Part shown: one piece after another, positions 34,487 through 44,400 of the stretch
Position numbering within the stretch: position 1 is the first letter of the stretch
Layout of the letters: the number at the start of each line of letters is the position of its first letter
NCBI GenBank assembly: GCA_964430275.1
Contig: CAYSGF010000261.1
Span: 1 to 45,636 of the forward strand
Source of the DNA: DASTYK01 sp964430275
GTDB taxonomy: Bacteria; Gemmatimonadota; Gemmatimonadetes; Longimicrobiales; RSA9
Direction of reading: 5' to 3'
DNA: 45,636 nt
Position numbers and translations under genes: made by a program
The notes under the pieces: generated by a model
Told to the model about the DNA's origin: nothing
Databases searched by the model: none
Seen by the model: the letters and a program-made list of their open reading frames with translations, nothing else

Positions 34487-35529
34487 AGTGCTGCAGCCCC
34501 GCGCGAGGTGACGGTATGGCCGGCGTCGCGCAGCGTGCGCTCCTGGCGGGCGAGCTCGACGTCGTGATCGACCATCATCCGGACCAGCTCGTCGAAGCCG
34601 ACCTCCGGCTCCCAGCCGAGCTGCGTGCGCGCCTTCGTCGCATCGCCCTCGAGGTGATCGACCTCCGTCGGCCGCAGGTAGCGCGCGTCCGTCTCGACGT
34701 GCTGCTGCCAGTCGAGATCCACGTGCCGGAATGCCGCCTCCACGAACTCCTGCACCGAATACGCCGCGCCCGTCGCGACGACGTAGTCGTCGGCCGCGTC
34801 CTGCTGCAGCATCAGCCACATCGCCTTCACGTAGTCGCCGGCGAAGCCCCAGTCGCGCTTCGCGTCCAGGTTACCGAGGTACAGCTTCTCCTGGAGGCCC
34901 GTCGCGATGCGGCCGACCGCGCGCGTGATCTTGCGCGTCACGAACGTCTCGCCCCGCCGCGGCGACTCGTGGTTGAACAGGATGCCGTTCGCGATGAACA
35001 GGCCGTACGCCTCGCGGTAGTTCACCGAGTACCAGTGCGCGGCGACCTTGCTCACTGCGTAGGGACTGCGCGGGTAGAACGCCGTCGCCTCGCTCTGCGG
35101 CGGCAGGGCCGCACCGAACATCTCCGACGAGCCCGCATTGTAGAAGCGGATCGACTGCCCCGTGCCGTTGCACTGGTCGCGCAGCGCCTCGAGCAGCCGC
35201 AGCGTGCCGACCGCATCCGTATTCGCCGTGTACGACGGCTGCTCGAACGACACCTTCACATGCGACTGCGCGCCCAGATGGTAGATCTCGTCCGGCTTCA
35301 CCTCGCCGATGATCCGGCGCAGCGCGGCACTGTCCAGCAGGTCACCATAGTGCAGGAACAGCCGCGTGCCCGGCTGGTGCGGGTCCTGGTACAGGTGATC
35401 GATCCGATCCGTATTGAACTGCGACGCCCGGCGGATGATGCCGTGCACCTCATACCCCTCCGACAGCAGCAGCTCCGCCAGGTACGACCCGTCCTGGCCG
35501 GTGATGCCCGTGATCAACGCACGCTTCAT
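34483..35529 (-). CDS. gmd: GDP-mannose 4,6-dehydratase
   Basis: 348-residue SDR enzyme that makes GDP-4-keto-6-deoxymannose, the first step to GDP-fucose and related deoxysugars. It shows GITGQDGSYLAE at 8-19, the RRASQFNTDRIDHLY segment, GSSEMFG at about 133-139, Tyr157 and Lys161 (SPYAVSK), and NHESPRRGETFVTRKI. GAGGA lies about 6-8 nt before the ATG. It is the first gene of a two-gene operon with fcl and supplies an activated sugar for surface glycans. Confidence 0.96.
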   Translation of the reverse strand: MKRALITGITGQDGSYLAELLLSEGYEVHGIIRRASQFNTDRIDHLYQDPHQPGTRLFLHYGDLLDSAALRRIIGEVKPDEIYHLGAQSHVKVSFEQPSYTANTDAVGTLRLLEALRDQCNGTGQSIRFYNAGSSEMFGAALPPQSEATAFYPRSPYAVSKVAAHWYSVNYREAYGLFIANGILFNHESPRRGETFVTRKITRAVGRIATGLQEKLYLGNLDAKRDWGFAGDYVKAMWLMLQQDAADDYVVATGAAYSVQEFVEAAFRHVDLDWQQHVETDARYLRPTEVDHLEGDATKARTQLGWEPEVGFDELVRMMVDHDVELARQERTLRDAGHTVTSRGAAAL

Positions 35530-36039
35530 TCAGCTTCCTCGAGGAGATCGAAACAGATTCGGGCAGGCACGACGCGGTACCGCGGCGGGTGGCCCTGCCC
35601 GATCGACCGGCCCCGGCGGGGCTTGCATCGCCCGGCACTTCGCGGGCGCCCGCCAGGTTTCGCCTTGCGATAGTAACGCCGGTCCGAGCGGAGCAGCAAT
35701 CCGCGGCCGGGAATTATCCGGCGAGTCGACGGGTAGGCGAAGGCGCAGCGACCGGCGGCGAAGGCCGTCGCTCACGGTGGAGGCGTGGATCGGCGTGGGT
35801 GGTTGCGGTCGGATCGGGGCCGTGGTTCGGCGCGGGTGTGGGGCGTTGGCGCGGCGGTGGGGCGGGGATCGGCGCGGGTGTGGTGCGTGGATCGGCGGGC
35901 AGGTGGGACGCGCGCGCGGGACAGGCGCGGCCCGTGCCGTCCGGCGGTGCATGATTGCCGGTCAGCGTACACTCGGCGAGAACAGCGCGCCGAGGTGCCG
36001 TTTGGCCGGCAATAATTGCCGGCGACCGTACCGTCGCGG
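35530..36039. other. Gene-free region with G/T-skewed tract and palindrome
   Basis: No gene is supported. 35765-35935 is strongly G-rich on the plus strand, with loose repeats of GGATCGGCG(C/T)GGGTG. A perfect 19-bp palindrome GCCGGCAATAATTGCCGGC lies at 36005-36023, just before the heptamer array. A related imperfect palindrome CCGGGAATTATCCGG lies near 35710. Confidence 0.6.
35670..35699 (-). promoter_or_regulatory. Candidate promoter for gmd-fcl
   Basis: On the minus strand TTGCTG (35699-35694), an 18-nt spacer and TACTAT (35675-35670), giving a leader of roughly 130 nt. Moderate match to the sigma-70 consensus; prediction only. Confidence 0.3.
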
Positions 36040-36214
36040 CCGCACTCCGCACTCCGCACTCCGCACTCCGAATTCCGAATTCCGAATTCCGCACTCCGAA
36101 TTCCGAATTCCGCACTCCGCACTCCGCACTCCGCACTCCGAATTCCGAATTCCGCACTCCGCACTCCGAATTCCGAATTCCGAATTCCGCACTCCGAATT
36201 CCGCACTCCGGATT
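36040..36214. repeat. Heptanucleotide mosaic array, 25 units
   Basis: 25 contiguous 7-bp units of two types, CCGCACT (A) and CCGAATT (B). The order is AAAABBBABBAAAABBAABBBABA, plus a final CCGGATT. Only the three middle bases differ. It ends 6 bp before the stop codon of the first serine hydrolase. All frames stay open through it, because three units make seven codons. Confidence 0.95.
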
Positions 36215-36220
36215 CGAACC

Positions 36221-37810
36221 CTACCGGTCCGCCGCCTGCCCGCTCTCGCGCACGAACGATGCGCCGAACAGGCGCACCGCGCTGATCCTCCCCGCCCCAT
36301 CCGGGTCGAACACCACCGAGTACCCTGCGCCCGGCGGTGCATCGGCGGTGCGGAACGCCTCGTAGTCGCGATGTTCGAGGGTGTAGGCCGGGTCGTCGTT
36401 GAAGCGGGCACGCAGGGTGCCGCCGTCGTGGCTCACGTGCAGCCGGCCGTAGGCGCCGTGGCTGTAGGTGCCGGCGTAGCGCTCGAGGGGGAGTGATGGC
36501 GGAGTCGCGCTCTCTGCCACGGTCGGCGCGGCGCGCTCCCCGCGCTCCTGCATGGCGAGCACGTCGGTGCTCCAGTCGCGCCCGATGCTGCCCGCGGCCA
36601 TGTCGAAGGCGCGGTACATGAGTGCGTGGCGGACTTCGGCGTGGTCGCGGTTGATGAGCACGACGACGCCGAATTTCCGCTCGGGCAGCAGCCCGACGAT
36701 CGCGCTCATCCCGTTGATGCTGCCGGTGTGCATCCACACGATGTCGTCGCCGAAGTCGTGGACGAACCAGCCGAGCGCGTACGTGAGGAGTGTCGGCTTG
36801 ACGAGCTCGAGCGAGCCATAGATCGAGAGTGGCGCGCGGATCTGGGGTGCGACGATCTCGCGGAACGTGGCCGGCGCGATCAGCCGCGTGCCGTCGACGC
36901 GCGCGCTGTCGAGCATGAACCGCATCCATTTCGCCATGTCGGAGACGCTCGACCACACCGAGCCGACGGATGCGACCGCATCGGTGGACCGTTTCGGCAC
37001 GGTGTAGACGCTGTCGCCGGTCGCGCCGTGCGGGATGGCGACGTTCGGCCTCTCGAGGATGCCGGCGTCGAGCGGCTCGGTCTCGTTCATGCCGAGCGGT
37101 GTGAAGATCCGCTGGCGTACGAAGTCGTGCCACGTCATGCCGGACAGCTCTTCGACGAGCGCACCGCCGATCGCGTACACGACGTTCTGGTAGTTCCAGG
37201 TCGTGCGGAAGGAGGAGACCGGCTCGACGAAGCGCAGCCGGTACATCATCTCGTCGAGGTCGTAGTCGAGGCGCCCCCAGAACACGTCCGTGCCGGGCAG
37301 GCCGGTGCGGTGCGTGAGCAGGTCGCGGACGGTCAGCTCGCGCGTCGCGTAGGGGTCGTGGAGGCGCAGCTCCGGCAGGTGATCGATCACGCGATCGTCC
37401 CAGCTCAGCTTCCCCTCGTCGACCAGCATGGCGAGCGCGGCGGTCGTCATCGCCTTGGTCGTGGAGCCGACCGCGAAGCGCGTATGCTCGTCCACGCGCG
37501 CCGGCTCACCGACCTCGATCACGCCGTAGCCCTTCGCGAAGATCGTCGCGTCCTCGTGCACGAGCGCGATCGCGAGCCCAGCCAGGTTCCAGTCCTCGAC
37601 CGCATCCGCGACGTACGCATCGAACGCCGTCAGCTCACGTGCGTCGAGCGGCGCCTGTGCCAGCGCCTCCGACGCCGGCAGCACGACGAGCGCCGCGCCC
37701 ATGACGAACGCGACCACGCCAGCGCTCCATGAACGAGTCCGCTCCATACGTCCGGCCCCGGCCCGGGCCCGGGCACCCGGCCCCGGCCCGCCTCTCCCCA
37801 TTGAACCCAT
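36221..37810 (-). CDS. Beta-lactamase-fold serine hydrolase 1 (class C/S12-like)
   Basis: 529 residues from the coupled ATG 37810. An exported serine hydrolase of the beta-lactamase/penicillin-binding-protein superfamily, with a signal peptide (RSWSAGVVAFVMGAALVVLP). The catalytic SxxK is in VGSTTKAMTT, with YQNVVYAIGG as the YxN-type motif and HTGSINGMSA as the third. A C-terminal lipocalin-like strand region carries YAGTYSHGAYGRLHV. ATG 37810 overlaps the stop of the upstream hydrolase (TGATG) and has GGAGG five nt before it. This start reads REP-like copy e into residues about 3-20; ATG 37747 would skip it (508 residues). The substrate is unknown, possibly D-amino-acid peptides or esters. 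Confidence 0.87.
   Translation of the reverse strand: MGSMGRGGPGPGARARAGAGRMERTRSWSAGVVAFVMGAALVVLPASEALAQAPLDARELTAFDAYVADAVEDWNLAGLAIALVHEDATIFAKGYGVIEVGEPARVDEHTRFAVGSTTKAMTTAALAMLVDEGKLSWDDRVIDHLPELRLHDPYATRELTVRDLLTHRTGLPGTDVFWGRLDYDLDEMMYRLRFVEPVSSFRTTWNYQNVVYAIGGALVEELSGMTWHDFVRQRIFTPLGMNETEPLDAGILERPNVAIPHGATGDSVYTVPKRSTDAVASVGSVWSSVSDMAKWMRFMLDSARVDGTRLIAPATFREIVAPQIRAPLSIYGSLELVKPTLLTYALGWFVHDFGDDIVWMHTGSINGMSAIVGLLPERKFGVVVLINRDHAEVRHALMYRAFDMAAGSIGRDWSTDVLAMQERGERAAPTVAESATPPSLPLERYAGTYSHGAYGRLHVSHDGGTLRARFNDDPAYTLEHRDYEAFRTADAPPGAGYSVVFDPDGAGRISAVRLFGASFVRESGQAADR
37750..37802 (+). repeat. REP-like GC palindrome, copy e (5' end of serine hydrolase 1)
   Basis: TCCGGCCCCGGCCCGGGCCC then GGGCACCCGGCCCCGGCCCG and CCTCTCCCC. 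It sits between the coupled start codon at 37810 and the signal-peptide methionine at 37747, in frame. Confidence 0.7.
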
Positions 37811-39735
37811 CACATCCTCCATCCCAGCAGATTCCACATGTTGAGTGACCAGAGGAACACGATGCTCACGACGACGACCGCGCTGTAGCGGATGCGCGCG
37901 CCGCGCGTGCCGGTTCCGCTGCGCCAGTGACGGAACGCCATGTAGAGCGCGCCGAGCGTGAGCAGTCCGGCGAGCACGGGCAGCAGCAGGGCCGCCTTGA
38001 GGCCGGTTGCCGGTCCGCTGAGCAGTGCCCAGAAGTCGGCGCTCAGGATGGCGAGTGTAACGACGAACGCGACGTTCAGCACGGCGATGCCGACGATGAA
38101 CGCGCGGCCGCGGAGTGCGTCCTCGGGGCGCGGCTGGCCCCAGCGGCGTCGCACGAAGCGGTTCACGGCGGCCACGATCGTGGCGGCGAAGACGAGCAGC
38201 GAGATACCGAGCAGCACCTGATGCAGTGTCGGCGAGCCGTACCAGGGCAGTCGCTCGAAGGCCATCATCGGGGCGGCGCCGAGGAACGCGTGTGTGACGT
38301 CGCCGTTCTCGTCCTCCTCGAAGGCGACGAGCTCGTGGCCGAGCTCCTCGCGGTAGAGCAGCGGGCCGACGGGCACGAGGCGGATCGGCTCGTCCATCAT
38401 GCTGAAGAGGAGTGAGCCGTCCTCGTCCGCGCTCACCTTCACGGCTGCGGCGAGCCCGGCGGCCTTCTGCCACGTCGTGTACGACATCCGGTTCATCTGG
38501 TACGAGCCGGCCACGCGCTGCGCCTGCTCGAGCGCGTCCTCGGGCAGCGTCACGGGCGGCGGCGGTGCCGGATAGTAGTGGTCGAGGAACGTCTGGAGGA
38601 ACGGGCCGAAGTTCAGTGCCCCGCCCGTGTCCGTGTTGTAGGAGACGAACACGCCGAGCTGTTCCTCGGGGATCAGCGCGAGGTCGGAGTGGAACCACTG
38701 CGTGTCGCCGCCGTGGCCGACGATGCGCACGCCGTGGCTCGACTTCTCGTAGAAGCCGAGTGCCCAGCCCGGCAGCCGCGGGTCGTGCTCGAAGCCGCGC
38801 TCCTGCATCTGCAGCGCGGTCGCCTCGTCGAGGATGCGCGCGTCGCCGAGCGCGCCGTTGTTGAGGTGTGCAATCATGAACTTCGCCATGTCCGCCGCGC
38901 TCGAGCTGATCGAGCCGGCGGGCGACGCGCCCGTGATGATCTCGAAGTCCTCGTCGTCGTAGCGGCCGGCGCTGTAGCTGTATCCATTCGACATGTCGCC
39001 GGCGTGGTTTGCGGGCAGCGGCTGGCGACCGGTCGTGTGTGTCATGCCGAGCGGGATGATGATGCGCTGCTCGATGTAGTCGTCCCAGGACATGCCGGAT
39101 GCGCGCTCGACGATGTAGCCGGCGAGTGCGGTCGCGTAGTTCGAGTAGGACGAGTACCGGCCGGGCGGGCGGACGCGCGTGGGCAGGTGTGCTTCGAGCC
39201 ACTCACCGAGCGGCACGATGCCCGTCGAGTCCTGTGCGAACAGGTCGCGCGAGTCCTCCTCGAAGCCCGGCGTATGCGCGAGGATGTGGCGCAGTGTGAT
39301 CGGCTCCTCGAACGTCGCCGGGATCTCGAAGCCGAGGTACGCGTTCACGTCCGTGTCCAGGTCGAGCACGCCCTCTTCCACGAGCTGCATCACGGCGGTC
39401 CACGTGAACAGCTTCGACACGGAGCCGATGCGGAACATCGTGCTCGCGGGATCGACCCGCTCGCGCGTCTCGACGTCGGCCCAGCCGTAGCCCTTCGCCA
39501 GCATGACCTGCCCGTCGCGCACGACGGCGACGGTCGCGCCCGCGACGTTCTTCTCCGCCATCTGCGCGGCCATGACCCCGTCGAGAAACGCCTCGAGCTC
39601 CGCGACGTCGGTCGGTCCGCGCACGCCCGACACGCTCAGCTCCGGCGTCTGCGCGGCGAGTGCGCACGGCGCGGCGGCGATCATGAGAAGTGCGCCGACC
39701 GCAGTCAGCGCTCCGACAGTCCGGCAGTGCCGCAT
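37810..39735 (-). CDS. Beta-lactamase-fold serine hydrolase 2 with C-terminal membrane helices
   Basis: 641-residue exported serine hydrolase. After the signal peptide (MRHCRTVGALTAVGALLMIA) the class C/S12-like domain shows SxxK in RIGSVSKLFTW, YSNYATALAGYIV as the YxN motif, and HGGDTQWFHSD as the third motif. The C-terminal part (about 480-641) has four or five membrane segments and ends LNMWNLLGWRM, so the enzyme is membrane-anchored. The ATG at 39735 has GGGGAG upstream and gives a clean signal peptide; ATG 39771, overlapping the dipeptidase stop as TGATG, is an equally possible start. Confidence 0.88.
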   Translation of the reverse strand: MRHCRTVGALTAVGALLMIAAAPCALAAQTPELSVSGVRGPTDVAELEAFLDGVMAAQMAEKNVAGATVAVVRDGQVMLAKGYGWADVETRERVDPASTMFRIGSVSKLFTWTAVMQLVEEGVLDLDTDVNAYLGFEIPATFEEPITLRHILAHTPGFEEDSRDLFAQDSTGIVPLGEWLEAHLPTRVRPPGRYSSYSNYATALAGYIVERASGMSWDDYIEQRIIIPLGMTHTTGRQPLPANHAGDMSNGYSYSAGRYDDEDFEIITGASPAGSISSSAADMAKFMIAHLNNGALGDARILDEATALQMQERGFEHDPRLPGWALGFYEKSSHGVRIVGHGGDTQWFHSDLALIPEEQLGVFVSYNTDTGGALNFGPFLQTFLDHYYPAPPPPVTLPEDALEQAQRVAGSYQMNRMSYTTWQKAAGLAAAVKVSADEDGSLLFSMMDEPIRLVPVGPLLYREELGHELVAFEEDENGDVTHAFLGAAPMMAFERLPWYGSPTLHQVLLGISLLVFAATIVAAVNRFVRRRWGQPRPEDALRGRAFIVGIAVLNVAFVVTLAILSADFWALLSGPATGLKAALLLPVLAGLLTLGALYMAFRHWRSGTGTRGARIRYSAVVVVSIVFLWSLNMWNLLGWRM

Positions 39736-39770
39736 GGCTCTCTCCCCGATGGGGCAGGTGGTCGGCGGCA

Positions 39771-40967
39771 TCAGCGCTCCGCCCGCTGGCGCGGCGGCAC
39801 GCTCCAGATCTCGTTCAGCACGCGCGCGAAGTTGCCGCCCAAAATTCCGATGATCTCGCTGTCACTGTAGCCGCGCCGGATCAGCGCCTCGGTCGTGTCG
39901 AACACGCGCTTCGGATGATCGATACCCTCGATGTCGATCTTGTCGCGGAACGCGTAGCTGTCCTTGTAGCCCGCCTTGAGCTGTGCATAGGCCTCGGCCG
40001 GCATGTCGTCGTAGCCGTCCAGGTCGATGTCGCTGCCGATGCCGAGGTGCTCGACGCCGATCAGCTTCTTCACGTAGTCGAAGTGGTCGATGTAGTGCTC
40101 GATCGTGGTCGGCTCGCGGTCGCGCACGAAGTTGCGCACCCCCGTGATGCCCATCACACCGCCCGACTTCGCCATGGCGAGGATCGCCTCGTCCGGCTTC
40201 GTGCGCGGATGGCCGCCGACGAGTGCGCGCGCGTTCGAGTGCGTGATCAGCACCGGCTTCTTCGAGAGCTCGCACGCCTCGATCGTCGTGCGGTCGCCGC
40301 AGTGGCCGGTATCGACCGCCATGCCGACCTCATTCATGCGCTCGATGATGCGCACGCCGAAGTCGCTGATGCCGTCGTCGTGCCGCTCCGTCGAGCCGTT
40401 GCCGATCAGGTTCCGGCTGTTGTACGTGAGCTGCGACACCCGCTGGCCGAGTGCGTGGAACTCGTCCACATCATCGGGCCGGCGGAAATGCGACGCGTTC
40501 TGCACACCGATCAGGAACCCGATCTTCCCCGACGTGCGCGCGCGCTCGAAGTCCGCGGCACTGTCGATCCGCAGGAAGCGCTCGTCCTGCCCCGCAATGA
40601 AGCTGTTCTGCGTGGCCATGTGGCGCAGCACGGTCGTGTAGGCGTCCGAGCCGCCCATGCCGTACGCCACGTGGAAGACGTTGATCCCGGATTCCTCGAA
40701 GCGCGCGAAATGCTCGTCCGTGAAGTTCTCCGCGTTCCGGTTCCACTTCCCCTGCAGCTCCCAGTTCAGTGTCAGCGGACTCAGCATGTCGATGACGAGG
40801 TTCTCCGTCACCAGCCGGATCGTGCGCGCCGAGTACTCCGCCTGCTGCTGCGCGAACAGCCGGTAACGGCCGAGATTCAGCATCGGCGCGAATGCCGCGA
40901 ACGCAGTCGCCGACGCGGCCGCCCTGATTGCTTCCCTGCGCGTCACATTCGACGGCGGCTTCTTCAT
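39771..40967 (-). CDS. Membrane dipeptidase (peptidase M19), Tat-exported
   Basis: 398-residue metallo-dipeptidase of the renal dipeptidase family, whose members cleave dipeptides, often with a C-terminal D-residue. The N-terminus has a twin-arginine signal (NVTRREAIRAAASATAFAAF). The family segments VIDMLSPLTLN, MAVDTGHCGDRTTIEA, PVLITHSNARAL and HLGIGSDIDLDGYDDMP hold metal-site residues; the usual HxD near the start is replaced by VIDML, so one ligand looks altered. GGGAGG precedes the ATG. It heads the coupled group with the two serine hydrolases. Activity is plausible but the site is atypical. Confidence 0.88.
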   Translation of the reverse strand: MKKPPSNVTRREAIRAAASATAFAAFAPMLNLGRYRLFAQQQAEYSARTIRLVTENLVIDMLSPLTLNWELQGKWNRNAENFTDEHFARFEESGINVFHVAYGMGGSDAYTTVLRHMATQNSFIAGQDERFLRIDSAADFERARTSGKIGFLIGVQNASHFRRPDDVDEFHALGQRVSQLTYNSRNLIGNGSTERHDDGISDFGVRIIERMNEVGMAVDTGHCGDRTTIEACELSKKPVLITHSNARALVGGHPRTKPDEAILAMAKSGGVMGITGVRNFVRDREPTTIEHYIDHFDYVKKLIGVEHLGIGSDIDLDGYDDMPAEAYAQLKAGYKDSYAFRDKIDIEGIDHPKRVFDTTEALIRRGYSDSEIIGILGGNFARVLNEIWSVPPRQRAER

Positions 40968-41068
40968 TTCCGACCTCCCGTGCTGGTATGCTGGTGCCGA
41001 TTGTTGTGGCGAATCAGTTGATCGCGTGCATCACCGTGCGATGCAGCCGCACGTTCGTGTAACTTCTT

Positions 41069-41312
41069 TTCACACAGAGGACGCAGTGGTCACGAAGGCA
41101 CAGAGTCTGGCCTTGTGGCTTTGTGGCATGCGCCCGGCGGAATCAGGCTGCCGTTCTTTTTGGTTTCTACTCGCCCGGAAGCCGTCCGCAGCCCGGCGAC
41201 GTGCGCACGCCGGCAACCAACTACAAAAAACGAAAGGTTGCTCACGCCGCGCGCCGCGCGCCGTGCCACGACCGCCTCTGTGGCTTCGCGCTCCCTGTGT
41301 TCTCTGCGTGAA
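41069..41312. repeat. Inverted-repeat island 5 (CACAGAG family)
   Basis: About 245 bp between the dipeptidase and the S41 gene. The left arm 41069-41105 begins TTCACACAGAGGACGCAGTG; the right arm 41275-41312, read on the minus strand, begins TTCACGCAGAGAACACAGGG. The inner pair is TTCTTTTTGGTTTCTACTCG (from 41154) and the inverse of TTTTTTGTAGTTGGTTG (41215-41231). The remaining part of 40968-41456 has no gene and some further CTCAGAGCGCG-type sequence. Confidence 0.75.
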
Positions 41313-41456
41313 CCGAGGCAGCTCTACCCTCGAGAATGCCAGCGCCCACGAGAATCCCGCCGCCTCACGACGACCGCCTCCAAGCCACTGAGCCCACCGC
41401 GGCCTCTCAGCGGCTGTTCCCTGCGCCTCAGAGCGCGCCCTCAGTTCCTCGCGGCC

Positions 41457-44400
41457 TCACCGCGGCGGCGACACCCGATCGATCGGTGCCGGCCGTGGCA
41501 CGTGCCGTACGGGCTGCTGCTCGAGCAGTCGCAGTGCTTCCTGCACCGCGCGCTCGAGCTGCGGGTCGCGGCCGGCGATCACCGCGGCGGGCGTGTTCTC
41601 CACTTCGATGGTCGGCTCGACGCCCTCGTTCTCGACCGACCAGCGGCCGTCGAGGTCGTAGAAGGCGAGGTCGGGTGCGGTGATGCCGCCGCCGTCGATC
41701 GTGGCGGGCACGCCGAGCGTACCGACGAGGCCGCCCCAGGTGCGCGTGCCGACGATCGGGCCGATGCCGCGCTGCTTGAAGTAGTACGGCAGCGCGTCGC
41801 CGCCCGAGCCGGCGGACTCGTTCACGATCATCACCTTCGGGCCGTACAGCCCGGCCATCGGTGACGTCATGACCCCGCCCGAGCGCCGGGCGAAGTAGCC
41901 CATGAGCTTGCGGTCCATCTCGTTGACGATGTAGTCCGCGACCATGCCGCCCTGGTTGTAGCGCTCGTCGATGATCGCGCCCTGCTTGTGCTGCTGTGCG
42001 TAGTAGTAGCGCGTGAACGACTGGTAGCCTGCGCCGGCCGTGTTCGGCAGCCACACGTACGCGAGCCGTCCGTCCGACAGCTCGTCGACGAGCCGGCGGT
42101 TGTTCTCGATCCATGCGCGTGCGCGCAGGCCCGCTTCGCTGCGGATCGGCACGACGGTGACGATGCGCGAGCCCTCGAGCGTCGGCCGGTCGTTCACGCG
42201 GATCAGCGTCTGTCGTCCGGCCGTGCCCTCGAACGCGGCGTACGGATTCGTCGGCGGCGCGAGCGGCTGCCCGTTCACCTCGAGCAGGTAGTCGCCCTCG
42301 CGCACGTCGATGCCCGGCGCACTCAGCGGTGCCTGCAGGTCCGGGTTCCAGTTCTCGCCCGTGTAAATCTTCTCGATGCGGTAGCGCCCGTTCGCGACCG
42401 TGAGGTCCGCACCGAGCAGCCCGACCGGAACCGGGTCGTCCTCCGGGATGTCGCCGTTGCCCGTCAGGTAGGAGTGGCCGACGGTCAGCTCGCCCGCGAC
42501 CGTCGCGATCAGGTAGCCGAGATCACTGCGGTGACCGACGTGCGCGAGCAGCGGCAGGTACTTCTCGCGGACCGCGTCCCAGTCCGCGCCGTGCATCTCG
42601 GCGTCGTAGAAGAAGTCGCGCTGCTGGCGCCACGTCTCGTCGAAGATCTGCGCCCACTCCGCCTGCGGGTCGATGCGCGTCTGGAGCTGTGCGACGTTGA
42701 TCGCGCCGTCACCGACCTTCGCAGCGCCGCTCGTCGCGACGACGCCCCAGCGGTCGCCGCGCGCGCCGTACAGCAGCTTCTTCCCGTCCGCCGACAGCGC
42801 GTACGACTGCACGCCCTCCAGGAACGGCGCTGCCGAGCGTTCGCTCAGCTGGTAGCGCTGCAGCCGCTGCGACGGCGGCCCGCCCACACCCGGCACTGCC
42901 TCCAGGTAGAAGATCGAGCCCGCCGGCCCCGCCTTCAGCTGCGCATACTCGCCCGGTGGTATCGCAAGCGCGAGGATGCGCTGACCGATGTCGTCGAAGT
43001 CGATCGTGACCTGCCGGCCCGCGCCCGCACCCGCTTCCGCTTCCGCACCGCGTCCCGCTTCCGCACCGCCTTCCGCTTCCGCTTCCGCTTCCGCCGACGG
43101 CTCCTCATCGCTCTCCGGCAGCAGCGGCGAGGGTTCATCCTCGTCGAGCACCACGAGATAGACCGCGCGCGTGACCGGCCGGTCGAGCGAGCTCATCTCG
43201 AGCCAGCTCGTGCTCGGTCCGTAGTCCGTGCTCGCGAGGAAGTACAGGTACTTGCCGCCCGCGTCGAATGCGGGCGAGACGGCGTCGGACATGCCGTCGG
43301 TGACCTGGTGTGCGCGGCCGTCGGCGACCGAGTAGACGAACACCGCGCGCATCTGGTTGGCGAGGCTCTTCGAGTACGCGATCCAGCGCGAGTCCGGCGA
43401 CCACACCGCATCGAAGTCGCGGCCCGGATCGTGGAACGTCTCCGTGTCCACCTTCGTGGCGCGGCCGTTCGCGACTGCGACCGTCCACAGGTTGAGGTGG
43501 TTGTCCTGCAGCAGGAGGTGGCGGCCGTCCGGCGACCATGCGGGCTCGGAGTAGAAGATCGACGCCGGCAGCGCGATCGCGCGCGGCGCCTCGATCCCCA
43601 TCGGGTCGCCGATCATGAGGCGGTACTCGCCGCTCGCGTCCGAGAGCCAGGCGATGTCCGCACCGTCCGGCGACCATACCGGGCTGCGGTCGTGCGCGCC
43701 CGAGCTCTGTGTCAGGTTGCGGAAGTCGCCCTTCTCCGTCGGCACCGTGTAGATGTCGCCGCGCGCCTCGAACGCCGTGCGCACGCCGGTTGGTGACAGC
43801 GCCGCGTCGCGGATCATGCCCGCGACCCGCTCGAAGTGCGGCCGCGCCCACGGCAGGTCGCCGCGCACGTCGATCGACAGCCGGCGCGCCTCGCCCGAGG
43901 CGACGTCGAACAGCCAGACGTAGCCCGCCTGCTCGTACACGACCGCGCCCGCACCCGCCGACGCGTTCATGACGTCGAAGTCGTCGTGCGAAGTGACCTG
44001 CCTTACTGCCCCGGTGCCGAGGTCGTGCGCAAAGACGTTCGCCGTATGGTTCCGGTCCGACACGAAGTAGATCGTGTTGCCGAGCCACATCGGATCCGAG
44101 TCATTGCTGTCCGTCCACGGCACGAAGGTCTCCGAGTAGAGCTCCCCCGAGCCAGTTCCCCCACCCGCTGTGAACCCCGCAGTGCCCCCACCCCCACGCC
44201 CACCCTCACCCACACCCGCATTTCCCGCCGTCCCCAGTTGCATGATCCGGATCGGATGCGTGCGTCCGCCGCGATAGTGCCGCCACTGCGAGACCTCGTC
44301 CCAGTCGGCCATCATCGACGTCGAGAATTCCTCGTAGGCGAAGCGCGTTCCGTCCGGCGAGTACGTCCCCGTGAAGGCGCGCGGCATCGGCATCGCGACG

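Noticed and set aside
36040..36214. Heptamer array as coding sequence (NSEFG/SAECG repeats) or as a CRISPR
   Set aside because: All frames are open only because the unit length allows it, and there are no spacers; it is a simple tandem array.
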